Assembly: GCA_965230065.1 (NCBI GenBank)
Contig: OZ245942.1
Coordinates: forward strand, 5,456,001 to 5,520,000
Direction: 5' to 3'
Length of the DNA stretch: 64,000 bases
Origin: G965230065 sp965230065
GTDB lineage: Bacteria > Bacteroidota > Bacteroidia > Cytophagales > Cyclobacteriaceae
The notes under the pieces were generated by a model. It ran no database searches. It had not been told where the DNA came from and worked only from the letters and a program-made list of their open reading frames with translations. A program made the translations under genes and the position numbers. The stretch's first letter is position 1. Every line of letters starts with the position of its first letter. This document shows positions 26,659-34,915 of the stretch, piece after piece.

Positions 26659-27201
26659 ATGGCAGAAATTACAAGCGATATTGTAAATAAGAATAAAAAG
26701 CCTCTTATCGCATACGAGGGCGACTTTTCTGACAATTCTCTAAACAGAATCTTAAAGCTTTCTGAAGCACAGCTAAATCACGTGGAGAAAAATCTGCGTA
26801 TTAGAAAAAAAGTATTTAAGATTGTAGTAGAAATGATTCAGAATATTTATCATCATTATGCTAAATTTGCTTCAAAAGGCAACGAAAGTATGCATCAATT
26901 GGTAAAATTTACGTTGGATAAGCAAAATAATGTTTATACTATTTGTACCGGTAACCATATTAGTAGTAACAATGCCAGTCTTTTGAAAAGAAAAATAGAT
27001 CAATTAAATGCCATGTCACCTGCTGACTTAAAATCTGCCTATATTCATCAGCTTATCAACGGTAAGATTGCCACTTATGGCGGTGCAGGGCTTGGTATGA
27101 TGAATATTCTAAAAAACTCTGAAAACAGGCTTTCTTACCGTTTTGAGAAAATAAGTGAAGGCGATACGTTTTTTAGCCTTTGCGCTTCTGTTTCTGTTTA
27201 A
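26659..27201 (+). CDS. siaB: SiaB-family serine/threonine kinase-like protein (DUF6272)
   Basis: 180 residues forming one GHKL-type ATPase fold. The N-box helix is KIVVEMIQNIYHHYAKF (54-70) with Glu58 and Asn62; the ATP-lid glycines appear as ATYGGAGLGMMNILKNS near 155. In Pseudomonas the SiaB kinase phosphorylates SiaC to control the diguanylate cyclase SiaD and so cell aggregation, with SiaA as the opposing phosphatase. Here the SiaC-like gene follows 33 bases downstream, but no SiaA or SiaD gene is in view. The target in this organism is unknown; family and pairing are clear. Confidence 0.86.
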   Translation: MAEITSDIVNKNKKPLIAYEGDFSDNSLNRILKLSEAQLNHVEKNLRIRKKVFKIVVEMIQNIYHHYAKFASKGNESMHQLVKFTLDKQNNVYTICTGNHISSNNASLLKRKIDQLNAMSPADLKSAYIHQLINGKIATYGGAGLGMMNILKNSENRLSYRFEKISEGDTFFSLCASVSV

Positions 27202-27234
27202 AATTATTGCTCATACCCTAATTTCCCCTCAAGG

Positions 27235-27618
27235 ATGCAACCTTTGCTGCTCACTAAAAAAAACAAAACTCCCCAAGTAACATTTGATCCTGAAAAGGAT
27301 ACTTTCGAGATATCAGGCCGTTCTATTCCCGAAAACTCTGTAGATTTTTACAAACCTATTCTTGACTGGCTAGACGATTATACAAAAAAGCCCAATGACA
27401 AGACACGTTTTACCGTCAAGCTTGAATACTTCAATACCAGCTCATCCAAATGCCTGGTCGATATTTTTCGTAAACTTGAAAACATCTATCTGAAAGATCA
27501 CGACGTAATTATATACTGGTACTTCGAGGACGAGGATGAAGATATGAAAGAATCAGGGGAAGATTTCAAAGACATTTTGAAAGTCCCCATTGAGATGGTT
27601 ACTTACACTTTGGACTGA
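27235..27618 (+). CDS. siaC: SiaC-family regulatory phosphoprotein (DUF1987)
   Basis: 127 residues, the normal length. The fold starts with TPQVTFDPEKDTFEISGRSI and contains LEYFNTSSSKCLVDIFRKLE; Thr68 lies at the position of the Thr68 phosphorylated in Pseudomonas SiaC. An acidic segment (YFEDEDEDMKESGEDFKD) follows near 100. Unphosphorylated SiaC binds and activates its cyclase; phosphorylated SiaC does not. Downstream of the SiaB-like kinase in a two-gene operon; separated from lgt by 123 bases with its own promoter. Confidence 0.88.
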   Translation: MQPLLLTKKNKTPQVTFDPEKDTFEISGRSIPENSVDFYKPILDWLDDYTKKPNDKTRFTVKLEYFNTSSSKCLVDIFRKLENIYLKDHDVIIYWYFEDEDEDMKESGEDFKDILKVPIEMVTYTLD

Positions 27619-27691
27619 GCAAAATAGCTATCTGCCATTTTTCTGCTGGCTGAAAACCAATTGGCTCATTGATTTTATCATTAGGCTACTT

Positions 27692-27719
27692 TTTGGTTCA
27701 GTTAAAACCTGTATCTTTG
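27692..27719 (+). promoter_or_regulatory. Probable lgt promoter (Bacteroidota type)
   Basis: TTTG at 27692-27695 and TATCTTTG at 27712-27719 (TAnnTTTG), 16 bases apart and 22 bases ahead of the lgt ATG. The -7 match is exact; the spacer is a little short. Confidence 0.58.
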
Positions 27720-27741
27720 CCCGAAAAATTTTCCACCCTCT

Positions 27742-28902
27742 ATGTCATTAATCAGCTACATCGTCTGGACGGCAGATCCGGATTTATTCAATATTGGTAA
27801 TCTTACCATCCGGTGGTACGGATTACTGTTTGCCACAGGTTTTCTGCTATCTCAGCAAATCATGTTTTATTTTTTTAGAAAAGAGGGGAAACCCGAAAAT
27901 GATGTAGAAACACTGACCATTTTCATGGTGATTGCCACCATCATTGGTGCCCGCCTGGGCCATGTATTTTTTTATGAACCTGCCCGGTACCTTTCAAACC
28001 CAATTGATATTTTTAAAATATGGGAAGGCGGACTGGCAAGCCACGGAGCTACCATCGGCATATTAACTGCGCTGTACCTTTACAGCAATTACAAGATTAA
28101 AATTAACCTTTTCAAGTTAAAAGGAACTTTCAAAAAGCATCCACGGCCCGGACAAAGCTTTCTTTGGATTGTGGACCGTATTGTAATTGTGGTAGCCCTC
28201 ACCGGTTGCCTTATTCGTTTTGGCAACTTCATGAACTCTGAAATTGTGGGCTTGCCCACCAACAGCTCGTATGGGGTTGTATTTGCCCGTTCAGCCATTG
28301 ATTTGATCCAAAATAGCAATGAGGCTATTGAAGGTGTAGAAGCGTCTAAATCCGGACAAAAACCTGAGAATATGGTTGAAGCAGACAGCGCTTATCAGCC
28401 CATAACCCTTACCATTAACTTTAAACGGGCCGATTACCCCGAAGCAGGCGTGCGTCAATTTCTGGAAACACAAGTCAAAAGCATACTGACTGATTACGGC
28501 AGTGTACGTGAACATATTTACGAGCCTGCCGACACACCCCTCAATTATACACTTACGCAAGATCGGGGCGCATACCAGGCCACAATACAAACCTGGGGAA
28601 TATCACGCCATCCGGCCCAACTTTATGAGTCTATTAGTTCACTGCTCATTTTCGTATTCTTATTTCTGATTTGGTACCGGTATCGGGAAAAAACCCCGGA
28701 AGGACTTTTGTTCGGTTTGTTTTTGATCGTGCTCTTTGGACTGCGTTTCTGCTACGAATTTTTGAAAGAAAACCAGGTAGCTTTCGAGGATGAAATACCC
28801 CTGAACATGGGACAATGGCTGAGTATTCCATTGGTTTTCATCGGTATATTTTTGGTAATCAGGTCATTACGTCAGCAGAAAAGCCAGCCAGCTAAAACTT
28901 AG
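27742..28902 (+). CDS. lgt: Prolipoprotein diacylglyceryl transferase
   Basis: 386 residues with at least seven membrane helices. Lgt moves diacylglycerol from phosphatidylglycerol to the lipobox cysteine of prelipoproteins in the inner membrane; this window alone encodes about eight lipoproteins that would need it. Key motifs: IRWYGLLFATGFLL, WEGGLASHGATIG (His101), the Lgt signature LIRFGNFMNSEIVG (158-170) and RHPAQLYE (289-296). Compared with E. coli Lgt (291 residues) there is an extra soluble block of about 100 residues (185-285) between the signature and RHPAQLYE, probably on the periplasmic side. Start fits the promoter just upstream. Confidence 0.96.
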   Translation: MSLISYIVWTADPDLFNIGNLTIRWYGLLFATGFLLSQQIMFYFFRKEGKPENDVETLTIFMVIATIIGARLGHVFFYEPARYLSNPIDIFKIWEGGLASHGATIGILTALYLYSNYKIKINLFKLKGTFKKHPRPGQSFLWIVDRIVIVVALTGCLIRFGNFMNSEIVGLPTNSSYGVVFARSAIDLIQNSNEAIEGVEASKSGQKPENMVEADSAYQPITLTINFKRADYPEAGVRQFLETQVKSILTDYGSVREHIYEPADTPLNYTLTQDRGAYQATIQTWGISRHPAQLYESISSLLIFVFLFLIWYRYREKTPEGLLFGLFLIVLFGLRFCYEFLKENQVAFEDEIPLNMGQWLSIPLVFIGIFLVIRSLRQQKSQPAKT

Positions 28903-28915
28903 TCGCTTGTTTTTT

Positions 28916-29467
28916 TCAGTCCAAAGGGAAGTTTTGCAGGGCAGTGTATTGCGCACCCGCTGGTTTCAATACCGATTCCCACAAAGTGATGGTATTTACC
29001 TGAATTTCAAGAGGTTCTGTGCTGGTTGGTAAAACGATTCTATGTGGACTATTCAGGTATTTGAACCGGGCCAGGGTTACATGCGGAATTGGCTTTTTTA
29101 ACTTTTTTGCATCAACTGAAAATTTCCCAACCAATGTTTTTGAAAGCTGGATGAAGTGTTCGTTAGGAAGAAACACAGCCCAAATCATATAAGGCTGCTT
29201 TATGGGCGCCAGCGCATATTGTTGGAAAACCAGGGTGAAAGGCTCAAACTTCCTTGTCAGCCCCGCCAATTCTTCCATAACTCCTTTTACTTCAGCTTCT
29301 TCAGTATCTCCCAAAAAATGCAGGGTTATATGCAAATTTTGGGAAGGTGTCCACCTGATTTTACCAATATGGACATTTTTATCCTTCACCTCACTTACGC
29401 TTTTCACAAACGCACCTGGCAATGGAATGCCGATAAACAAACGCCTCATTTCAGGTAATTCGCCCAT
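28916..29467 (-). CDS. thpR: RNA 2',3'-cyclic phosphodiesterase (2H family, ThpR/LigT)
   Basis: 183 residues. The two HxTx motifs that define 2H phosphoesterases are present: HITL (46-49) and HVTL (129-132). ThpR opens 2',3'-cyclic phosphates on RNA ends or related nucleotides to 2'-phosphates. MRRLFIGIPLP (from Met7) matches the family N-terminus, so the start may be at 29449. The start codon abuts the stop of the macrodomain gene upstream (adjacent bases), so both are made from one transcript. Converges on lgt with a 13-base gap. Confidence 0.92.
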   Translation of the reverse strand: MGELPEMRRLFIGIPLPGAFVKSVSEVKDKNVHIGKIRWTPSQNLHITLHFLGDTEEAEVKGVMEELAGLTRKFEPFTLVFQQYALAPIKQPYMIWAVFLPNEHFIQLSKTLVGKFSVDAKKLKKPIPHVTLARFKYLNSPHRIVLPTSTEPLEIQVNTITLWESVLKPAGAQYTALQNFPLD

Positions 29468-29980
29468 TTACAGCTTTTTTGATAAAGCATCATATACAGT
29501 GAAAACCTCTTCCCCAAAGCACACAAAAACCACTTTTTCCAGTGAGGAATTCTTTTGCAAGAAAACAGCGGTTTCCTGTAAGGCTATTTCGGTAGCGGCT
29601 TTTAGCGGATACCCATAAACGCCTGTGCTGATGGCCGGAAAGGCAATGGTTTTCACATCGTGTTCAACAGACAGTTGTAAGCTGTTTTTATAGCAATTCG
29701 CCAATAATGCGGGTTCATTCTGATTACCCCCGTGCCAAACTGGCCCCACGGTATGAATTACATATTTTGCCGGAAGTTGGTGGCCTTTGGTAATCCGGGC
29801 CTCCCCGGTAGGGCAACCTCCAATGATCCGGCATTCTTCCAGTAAGGCAGGCCCGGCAGCCCGGTGAATGGCGCCATCTACGCCCCCACCGCCCAATAAT
29901 GATTCGTTAGCAGCATTTACGATGGCCTCTACCTGCATTTTGGTGATGTCTCCCTGGGTAATTTCAATTCGGTTTTTCAT
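29468..29980 (-). CDS. Macrodomain ADP-ribose/O-acetyl-ADP-ribose hydrolase
   Basis: 170 residues, one macrodomain of the YmdB/MacroD class. Motifs: GDITKMQVEAIVNAANESLL, GGGGVDGAIHRAAGP (ADP-ribose loop with the catalytic Asp/His area), GEARITKGHQLPAKYVIHTVGPVW and AFPAISTGVYGYPLKAATEI. Such enzymes remove ADP-ribose from glutamate/aspartate or deacetylate O-acetyl-ADP-ribose. The partner downstream is a 2H cyclic phosphodiesterase, an association reminiscent of the handling of ADP-ribose 1'',2''-cyclic phosphate. Divergent from gldA with 143 bases between. Confidence 0.93.
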   Translation of the reverse strand: MKNRIEITQGDITKMQVEAIVNAANESLLGGGGVDGAIHRAAGPALLEECRIIGGCPTGEARITKGHQLPAKYVIHTVGPVWHGGNQNEPALLANCYKNSLQLSVEHDVKTIAFPAISTGVYGYPLKAATEIALQETAVFLQKNSSLEKVVFVCFGEEVFTVYDALSKKL

Positions 29981-30123
29981 AATATAAATCTACAAAACGT
30001 AATAAATTTCTCAAATTCGCCCATGTTTCCAGTCATTAATTGCATAATTTTGGGCTTTACATCACGTTTTGTAATAAAAGCATTTTTTTAACTGGCTGAA
30101 TGCCAAACTTTTAAACCGACGGC

Positions 30124-31077
30124 ATGTCAATTGTTGTTCAGGACCTTAGCAAGGTCTACCATACACAAAAAGCAGTAGACCATATCTCATTTCAGGCGAA
30201 ACCGGGTGATATCCTGGGTTTTTTAGGCCCCAATGGTGCCGGAAAATCCACCACCATGAAAATCGCTACCGGGTATTTGCCACCCACTTCCGGTACGGTA
30301 CAGGTATGCGGGTTTGATGTACTGGAAAACTCGGTGGAAGTGCGAAAAAATGTAGGATACCTTCCCGAACATAACCCTTTGTATTTGGATATGTATGTGC
30401 GTGAGTACCTGCAATTTATTGGTTCGCTGCACGGATTACACGGAAAACGATTAAAATCACAGGTGAATGAAATGATAGAAACCTGTGGGCTTGTTTTGGA
30501 ACAACACAAAAAAATTGGTTCCCTCTCTAAAGGTTACCGCCAAAGGGTTGGTCTGGCACAATCACTCATACACAACCCGCAAGTGCTGATTTTGGATGAA
30601 CCTACCACCGGGCTGGATCCCAACCAGATAACTGAAATACGAAGTCTTATTAAGAACATTGCCCGGGAAAAAACCGTGCTTTTTTCTACCCATATTATGC
30701 AGGAAGTACAGGCACTCTGCAACCGGGTGGTCATTATCAACCGGGGAAATATTGTAATTGACAGTTTACTGGCAGATTTACAAACTTCCGCCATGCCACC
30801 ATCGCCTAATGATGTGGAGATACAATTTGAAAACCCAGTTGATTATCAGCAACTCCATCAGGTTTCTGGCGTGAAGCATGTTCGTCCACTGGAAAACAAT
30901 AAATACCTCATTGAAAATAAAGAAAACACGGATAGAGAAGGAATAGCACTAAGAAAAGCCATTTTTCATTTTGCCGCCACCCACCAATTACCCCTGATTG
31001 GCATAAAACTCAGGGAAACAAGGCAGACTGAAAGTGTTTCCTTAGAAGAAGTATTCAGAAACCTAACGCAAAATTAA
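30124..31077 (+). CDS. gldA: Gliding-motility ABC transporter ATP-binding protein GldA
   Basis: 317 residues. ABC ATPase with Walker A GPNGAGKST (35-43), Q loop in YLPEHNPLYLDMYV, signature LSKGYRQRVGLAQ, Walker B VLILDEPTTGLDPNQ and H-loop STHIMQEV. The C-terminal 80 residues form the extra domain common in GldA and ABC-2 type ATPases. In Flavobacterium johnsoniae, GldA with GldF and GldG forms a membrane complex needed for gliding motility in that strain. Here the three are side by side (25- and 23-base gaps), so GldA should be the cognate ATPase. Confidence 0.92.
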   Translation: MSIVVQDLSKVYHTQKAVDHISFQAKPGDILGFLGPNGAGKSTTMKIATGYLPPTSGTVQVCGFDVLENSVEVRKNVGYLPEHNPLYLDMYVREYLQFIGSLHGLHGKRLKSQVNEMIETCGLVLEQHKKIGSLSKGYRQRVGLAQSLIHNPQVLILDEPTTGLDPNQITEIRSLIKNIAREKTVLFSTHIMQEVQALCNRVVIINRGNIVIDSLLADLQTSAMPPSPNDVEIQFENPVDYQQLHQVSGVKHVRPLENNKYLIENKENTDREGIALRKAIFHFAATHQLPLIGIKLRETRQTESVSLEEVFRNLTQN

Positions 31078-31101
31078 CACCAGACAGCGCATTCCAAATT
31101 C

Positions 31102-31830
31102 ATGATTCAGGTACTAAAGAAAGAAATCAACAGTTTTTTTAATTCGCTTATTGCCTATTTGGTGATTGCCGTTTTTTTAACGGGCATCGGGCTGCTTATG
31201 TGGGTATTTCCTGATACCAGCGTGCTCAATTACGGGTATGCCGATATGTCTACATTATTTAGCCTGGCACCTTATGTTTTTATGTTCCTGATCCCTGCCA
31301 TCACCATGCGGAGTTTTGCCGAAGAAAAAAAAGGTGGCACCCTTGAGCTTTTATTTACACGCCCCCTCACCGACTGGCAAATTATTTTAGGGAAATACAT
31401 GGCCGGATGGCTTATTGTCATCCTGGCATTGGTACCAACCCTGATTTACTATTTCTCAATTTATCAACTGGGCAGCCCGGTTGGGAATATTGATTCGGCA
31501 GCCGTGGCAGGATCCTACATTGGATTGGTGTTTTTGGGGGCAGTTTTTACGGCTATTGGTGTTTTTGCTTCCTCCCTCACCGAAAACCAAATCGTGGCTT
31601 TTATCATTGCGGCCTTTTTTTGCTTTATTTTTTTTGAAGGATTTGGGGCATTATCCTCGCTGGCAATTTGGGGTAAAGCCTCTGATTTTATTGCAGAATT
31701 GGGCATTTTGTACCATTACCAGGCCATGAGCCGGGGCTTGATCGATTCCCGTAATCTGGTGTACTTTTTCAGCGTCATTGCCCTTATGTTATTTTTCACC
31801 CATTTGGTATTAGGAAGCCGAAAATGGTAG
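31102..31830 (+). CDS. gldF: Gliding-motility ABC transporter permease GldF
   Basis: 242 residues, six membrane segments: about 14-36, 55-75, 96-120, 133-158, 166-190 and 220-238. This is the ABC-2 permease layout, with the family-typical loop SFAEEKKGGTLELLFTRPL between helices two and three (coupling to the ATPase) and IDSRNLVYFFSVI near the end. It is the channel-forming partner of GldA; GldG downstream is the second membrane component. The exported substrate is unknown. Confidence 0.9.
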   Translation: MIQVLKKEINSFFNSLIAYLVIAVFLTGIGLLMWVFPDTSVLNYGYADMSTLFSLAPYVFMFLIPAITMRSFAEEKKGGTLELLFTRPLTDWQIILGKYMAGWLIVILALVPTLIYYFSIYQLGSPVGNIDSAAVAGSYIGLVFLGAVFTAIGVFASSLTENQIVAFIIAAFFCFIFFEGFGALSSLAIWGKASDFIAELGILYHYQAMSRGLIDSRNLVYFFSVIALMLFFTHLVLGSRKW

Positions 31831-31852
31831 TATAAATTCCGCACACTTTTCA

Positions 31853-33571
31853 ATGGATAAAAAAGAAAATAATACTCCCGGCCAAGCAATATTCTGGAAA
31901 GATATTTCCCGTTTAGGGATTGGCGTGATGGCGGTAATAGCCATCAATATTTTGTCTGCCAACTATTTTTTCAGATGGGACTTAACTGAAGAAAACCGGT
32001 ACAGCCTTACCAATGCGACCAAAAACCTGCTGCGGGATTTGGATGAGGAAATAGAAATTAAGGTGTATTTAACCGGGGATTTGCCAGCCGGATTCCGCCG
32101 CCTTGAGAAAAGTACCCGGGAAATGCTGGAAGAATTTAAAGTATACGGAGGCAGCAACCTTCGGTTTACATTCGTTGACCCGCTCACGGCCGTAGCCAAG
32201 GAAGAACGCCAGGATTTTTTCAGGCAACTGGCCGAAAAAGGCATTCAGCAAACCAATGTGTACGATACCGAAGAAGGCAAAAGAATACAGAAAGCGGTTT
32301 TTCCCGGTGCCATGCTCGAATACAACGACCGGGAAAAAGGCATCATGTTGCTCACCGGCGACCGCACGGCCGGCCCGGAAGAAACCCTGAACCAATCCAT
32401 AGAACGTATTGAATATGAATTTGCCACAGCCATCCGTCAATTGACAATCACGGAAAAAAAACGGGTAGGCATTATCCGTGGCCAGGGCGAATTGCCCAAT
32501 GTTGATATTGCCGGGCTTACAGCCACCTTATCCGAATATTATGATGTTTTTGATGTAAATCTGCCGGAAAAAACTTCTTTGGAAGGATATGAAGCTATTT
32601 TGGTATGTAAACCCACCCGCCCCTTCTCCGAACAAGATAAATTCAAAATTGACCAGTTTATCATGAACGGAGGAAAGGCGTTGTTCTTTATTGAAAAACT
32701 GAAAATCAGTATGGACAGCCTGGGATCCGGCTCGGGTGGTACTGTGGCCCTGCCTTATCAGCTCAACCTGGAAGACCAGCTTTTCCGGTACGGTATCCGG
32801 ATCAACAATGATTTTATCAAAGACATCCAATGTGCCGAGTACCCGGTGGTGGTAGGCAATGTGGGCAACCAGCCTCAAATAGTGCCCCTCCCCTGGCCTT
32901 TCTTTCCGCTCACCAATACTTATGCTGACCATCCCATCGTTAAAAACCTGGATGCCAGCTATTTACGATTTGTCAGTTCTATGGATACTGTAAAAGCGGA
33001 AGGTATCCTCAAAACGCCACTTATTTATACTTCCCAATACACCAGCAAAGTTAACAACCCGGTTTTGGTAGATATAGATGAACTCCGGTCCCGCCCCAAT
33101 CCCGAAGCTTTCAGGGCCGGTTCTTTTCCTGTGGCTTATCTATTAGAAGGGAGTTTTACGTCTGTTTACAAAAACCGCCTGCTGCCGGAAGGCGTGGCTT
33201 CTTCCGGTTACCGGGAGCAGGGCATACCTTCTAAAATTCTGGTTTGCTCTGACGGTGACTTTATCCGAAATGAAACCAACCCGCAAAATGGCAATCCTTA
33301 TCCTTTGGGTTACGAACCTTTTTCAGCCAAAACCTACGCCAACAAAGATTTTATCGTTAACCTCATGGCCTACATGACCGACGAAAGCGGCATCATCAAT
33401 GCCCGGGCCAAAGAGATAAAAATACGGCCACTGGATCCGGTAAAAATTGAAAATAACCGCTGGCTATGGCAAAGTATCAATCTCATCCTTCCGCTTGTCT
33501 TGCTGAGTATTTATGGGCTTGTACGTTACTTTTTACGCAAACGGAAATATGCCCGGAAGACAACTTCTTAA
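31853..33571 (+). CDS. gldG: Gliding-motility ABC transporter auxiliary protein GldG
   Basis: 572 residues with one membrane helix near the N-terminus (about 18-40) and one near the C-terminus (about 540-562), leaving a large periplasmic region. This region contains the ABC-type uncharacterised transport domain (YSLTNATKNLLRDLDEEIEI, RLEKSTREMLEEFKVYGGSN, RFTFVDPL; later KRVGIIRGQGELPN and ILVCKPTRPFSEQDKFKIDQ), the same build as IftB/GldG proteins. It completes the GldAFG complex. The basic cytosolic tail (RKRKYARKTTS) is short. Confidence 0.92.
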   Translation: MDKKENNTPGQAIFWKDISRLGIGVMAVIAINILSANYFFRWDLTEENRYSLTNATKNLLRDLDEEIEIKVYLTGDLPAGFRRLEKSTREMLEEFKVYGGSNLRFTFVDPLTAVAKEERQDFFRQLAEKGIQQTNVYDTEEGKRIQKAVFPGAMLEYNDREKGIMLLTGDRTAGPEETLNQSIERIEYEFATAIRQLTITEKKRVGIIRGQGELPNVDIAGLTATLSEYYDVFDVNLPEKTSLEGYEAILVCKPTRPFSEQDKFKIDQFIMNGGKALFFIEKLKISMDSLGSGSGGTVALPYQLNLEDQLFRYGIRINNDFIKDIQCAEYPVVVGNVGNQPQIVPLPWPFFPLTNTYADHPIVKNLDASYLRFVSSMDTVKAEGILKTPLIYTSQYTSKVNNPVLVDIDELRSRPNPEAFRAGSFPVAYLLEGSFTSVYKNRLLPEGVASSGYREQGIPSKILVCSDGDFIRNETNPQNGNPYPLGYEPFSAKTYANKDFIVNLMAYMTDESGIINARAKEIKIRPLDPVKIENNRWLWQSINLILPLVLLSIYGLVRYFLRKRKYARKTTS

Positions 33572-33735
33572 ACTTTCACAAATCGGATTCAAGAATTCTT
33601 TTCTGTAATAGAATTAGAATTTATCTACCGTTTTCACAGAAGCCCCAGGAAATTGTTCTCATCTGCTTTTTTCCGATAAGCGGACAGGGGTATTCGCTCT
33701 CCCACCATCTTATTGAAAAATAACAAACATTCTTA

Positions 33736-33752
33736 TTTGGAATTAATCCAGA
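33736..33752 (+). promoter_or_regulatory. Palindromic operator, copy 1 (Fur-like)
   Basis: TTTGGAATTAATCCAGA is an inverted repeat around ATTAA: TTNGGA/TCCNGA-type arms differ from copy 2 by paired changes. It lies 85 bases ahead of the DUF4856 start. Its match to copy 2 and the downstream metal-uptake genes suggest a Fur-type repressor site. Confidence 0.58.
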
Positions 33753-33772
33753 TACACGTAAATTTGCCTGCG

Positions 33773-33789
33773 TTTAGAATTAATCTAAA
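33773..33789 (+). promoter_or_regulatory. Palindromic operator, copy 2 (Fur-like)
   Basis: TTTAGAATTAATCTAAA has perfect 6-base arms TTTAGA/TCTAAA around a 5-base centre. It starts 37 bases after copy 1 (same GAATTAATC core) and ends 31 bases ahead of the DUF4856 ATG at 33821. Palindrome and duplication are seen; the regulator is inferred. Confidence 0.65.
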
Positions 33790-33820
33790 TAAACGCACAA
33801 CCTCAACACACATAACAAAA

Positions 33821-34915
33821 ATGAAAAATTTTAGTACAACAACACTTTTTAGCTTACTACTGGGTGCTTTTCTGCTCACCGCCTGTAATGACGATCCGGA
33901 AGATGAAATCTCCTACGATGTTCCTGATACATACAACTTTGAAAATGATGATTACAGCGGCCAAACTACCCGCCTGAACATGATGGAAGTGATGACAGCT
34001 TATATGAAAACCGGTAACGAAGGGGCAGTATTAGACGCTGAAAAGTTAAAAAACATGTACGCAAACACAGGCGATGCTTTTGACGATGATGCTCTGAATT
34101 CTGCTTCAAAAGACCTGAAAAGCAAAACTTTCTCATTAGACCAGTCACTTTTTGAAGAATATATGGATTTGATAGCTGAAGCCAGCCAATCTGCCGGACA
34201 AATAGGAAGCAATGGCACAGCCGGACTTGTAACCTCTAACGATGGTACTAAAACTTACCTGCTGGCTGACAATGGGTTTGAATATACCCAGCTTATTGAG
34301 AAAGGGCTGATGGGCGCCTGTTTCTATTATCAGGCAACGGCTGTTTATTTGGACGAGGAACGCATCGGCTCAGCCGTGGATAATACAGAAGTTACCGACG
34401 GCAAAGGTACTGATATGGAGCACCATTGGGACGAGGCTTTTGGTTATCTGGGCGTACCTACTGATTTTCCTTCAACTACGGAAGGAGCCCGCTTCTGGGG
34501 CAAGTACAGCAATGGCCGGGATGCACTTTTAGGCACCAACGAAGCCCTCATGGATGCCTTTATCAAAGGAAGGGCTGCTATCTCGGCGAAAGACATGGAC
34601 ACGAAAAACGAGATGATCCCGGTTATTCGGGAAAACTGGGAAAAAATAGCTGCCGGAACTGCCATTCATTATATCAACAGTGCTTTGGATAGTTTCAGCG
34701 ATGATGCCCTCCGCAGCCACACCTTATCAGAAGCTTATGCTTTCACCCTGGCCTTAAAATACAATCCTGACAGGATAATAAGTACTGATCAAATTAATGA
34801 AATTTTTGAGCTGATTGGCGACAACTTATACGAAGTTTCTTCTGATGACCTGAACACTGCCAAAGATAAATTAGCAGATTGGTATGAAATGGACGACATT
34901 AAAAACGACTTGTAA
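33821..34915 (+). CDS. DUF4856 lipoprotein of a metal-uptake operon
   Basis: 364 residues from the ATG at 33821; the frame is open 36 codons further up but that part covers the operators, and MKNFSTTTLFSLLLGAFLLT followed by AC (Cys22) is a classic lipoprotein signal. The mature part matches DUF4856: YNFENDDYSGQTTRLNMMEV, DLIAEASQSAGQIGSNGTAG, FYYQATAVYLDEERIG, LEYFGVP-like DEAFGYLGVPTDFP and RFWGKYSNGRDALLGTNEAL. It is helical throughout and rich in acidic residues. In Bacteroidota it sits beside imelysin genes, as here; its stop overlaps the next start (TAATG). Probably a periplasm- or surface-facing metal-binding component. Confidence 0.85.
   Translation: MKNFSTTTLFSLLLGAFLLTACNDDPEDEISYDVPDTYNFENDDYSGQTTRLNMMEVMTAYMKTGNEGAVLDAEKLKNMYANTGDAFDDDALNSASKDLKSKTFSLDQSLFEEYMDLIAEASQSAGQIGSNGTAGLVTSNDGTKTYLLADNGFEYTQLIEKGLMGACFYYQATAVYLDEERIGSAVDNTEVTDGKGTDMEHHWDEAFGYLGVPTDFPSTTEGARFWGKYSNGRDALLGTNEALMDAFIKGRAAISAKDMDTKNEMIPVIRENWEKIAAGTAIHYINSALDSFSDDALRSHTLSEAYAFTLALKYNPDRIISTDQINEIFELIGDNLYEVSSDDLNTAKDKLADWYEMDDIKNDL

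Noticed and set aside
33713..33820. N-terminal extension of the DUF4856 gene
   Set aside because: It covers the operator palindromes and would bury the lipoprotein signal peptide.
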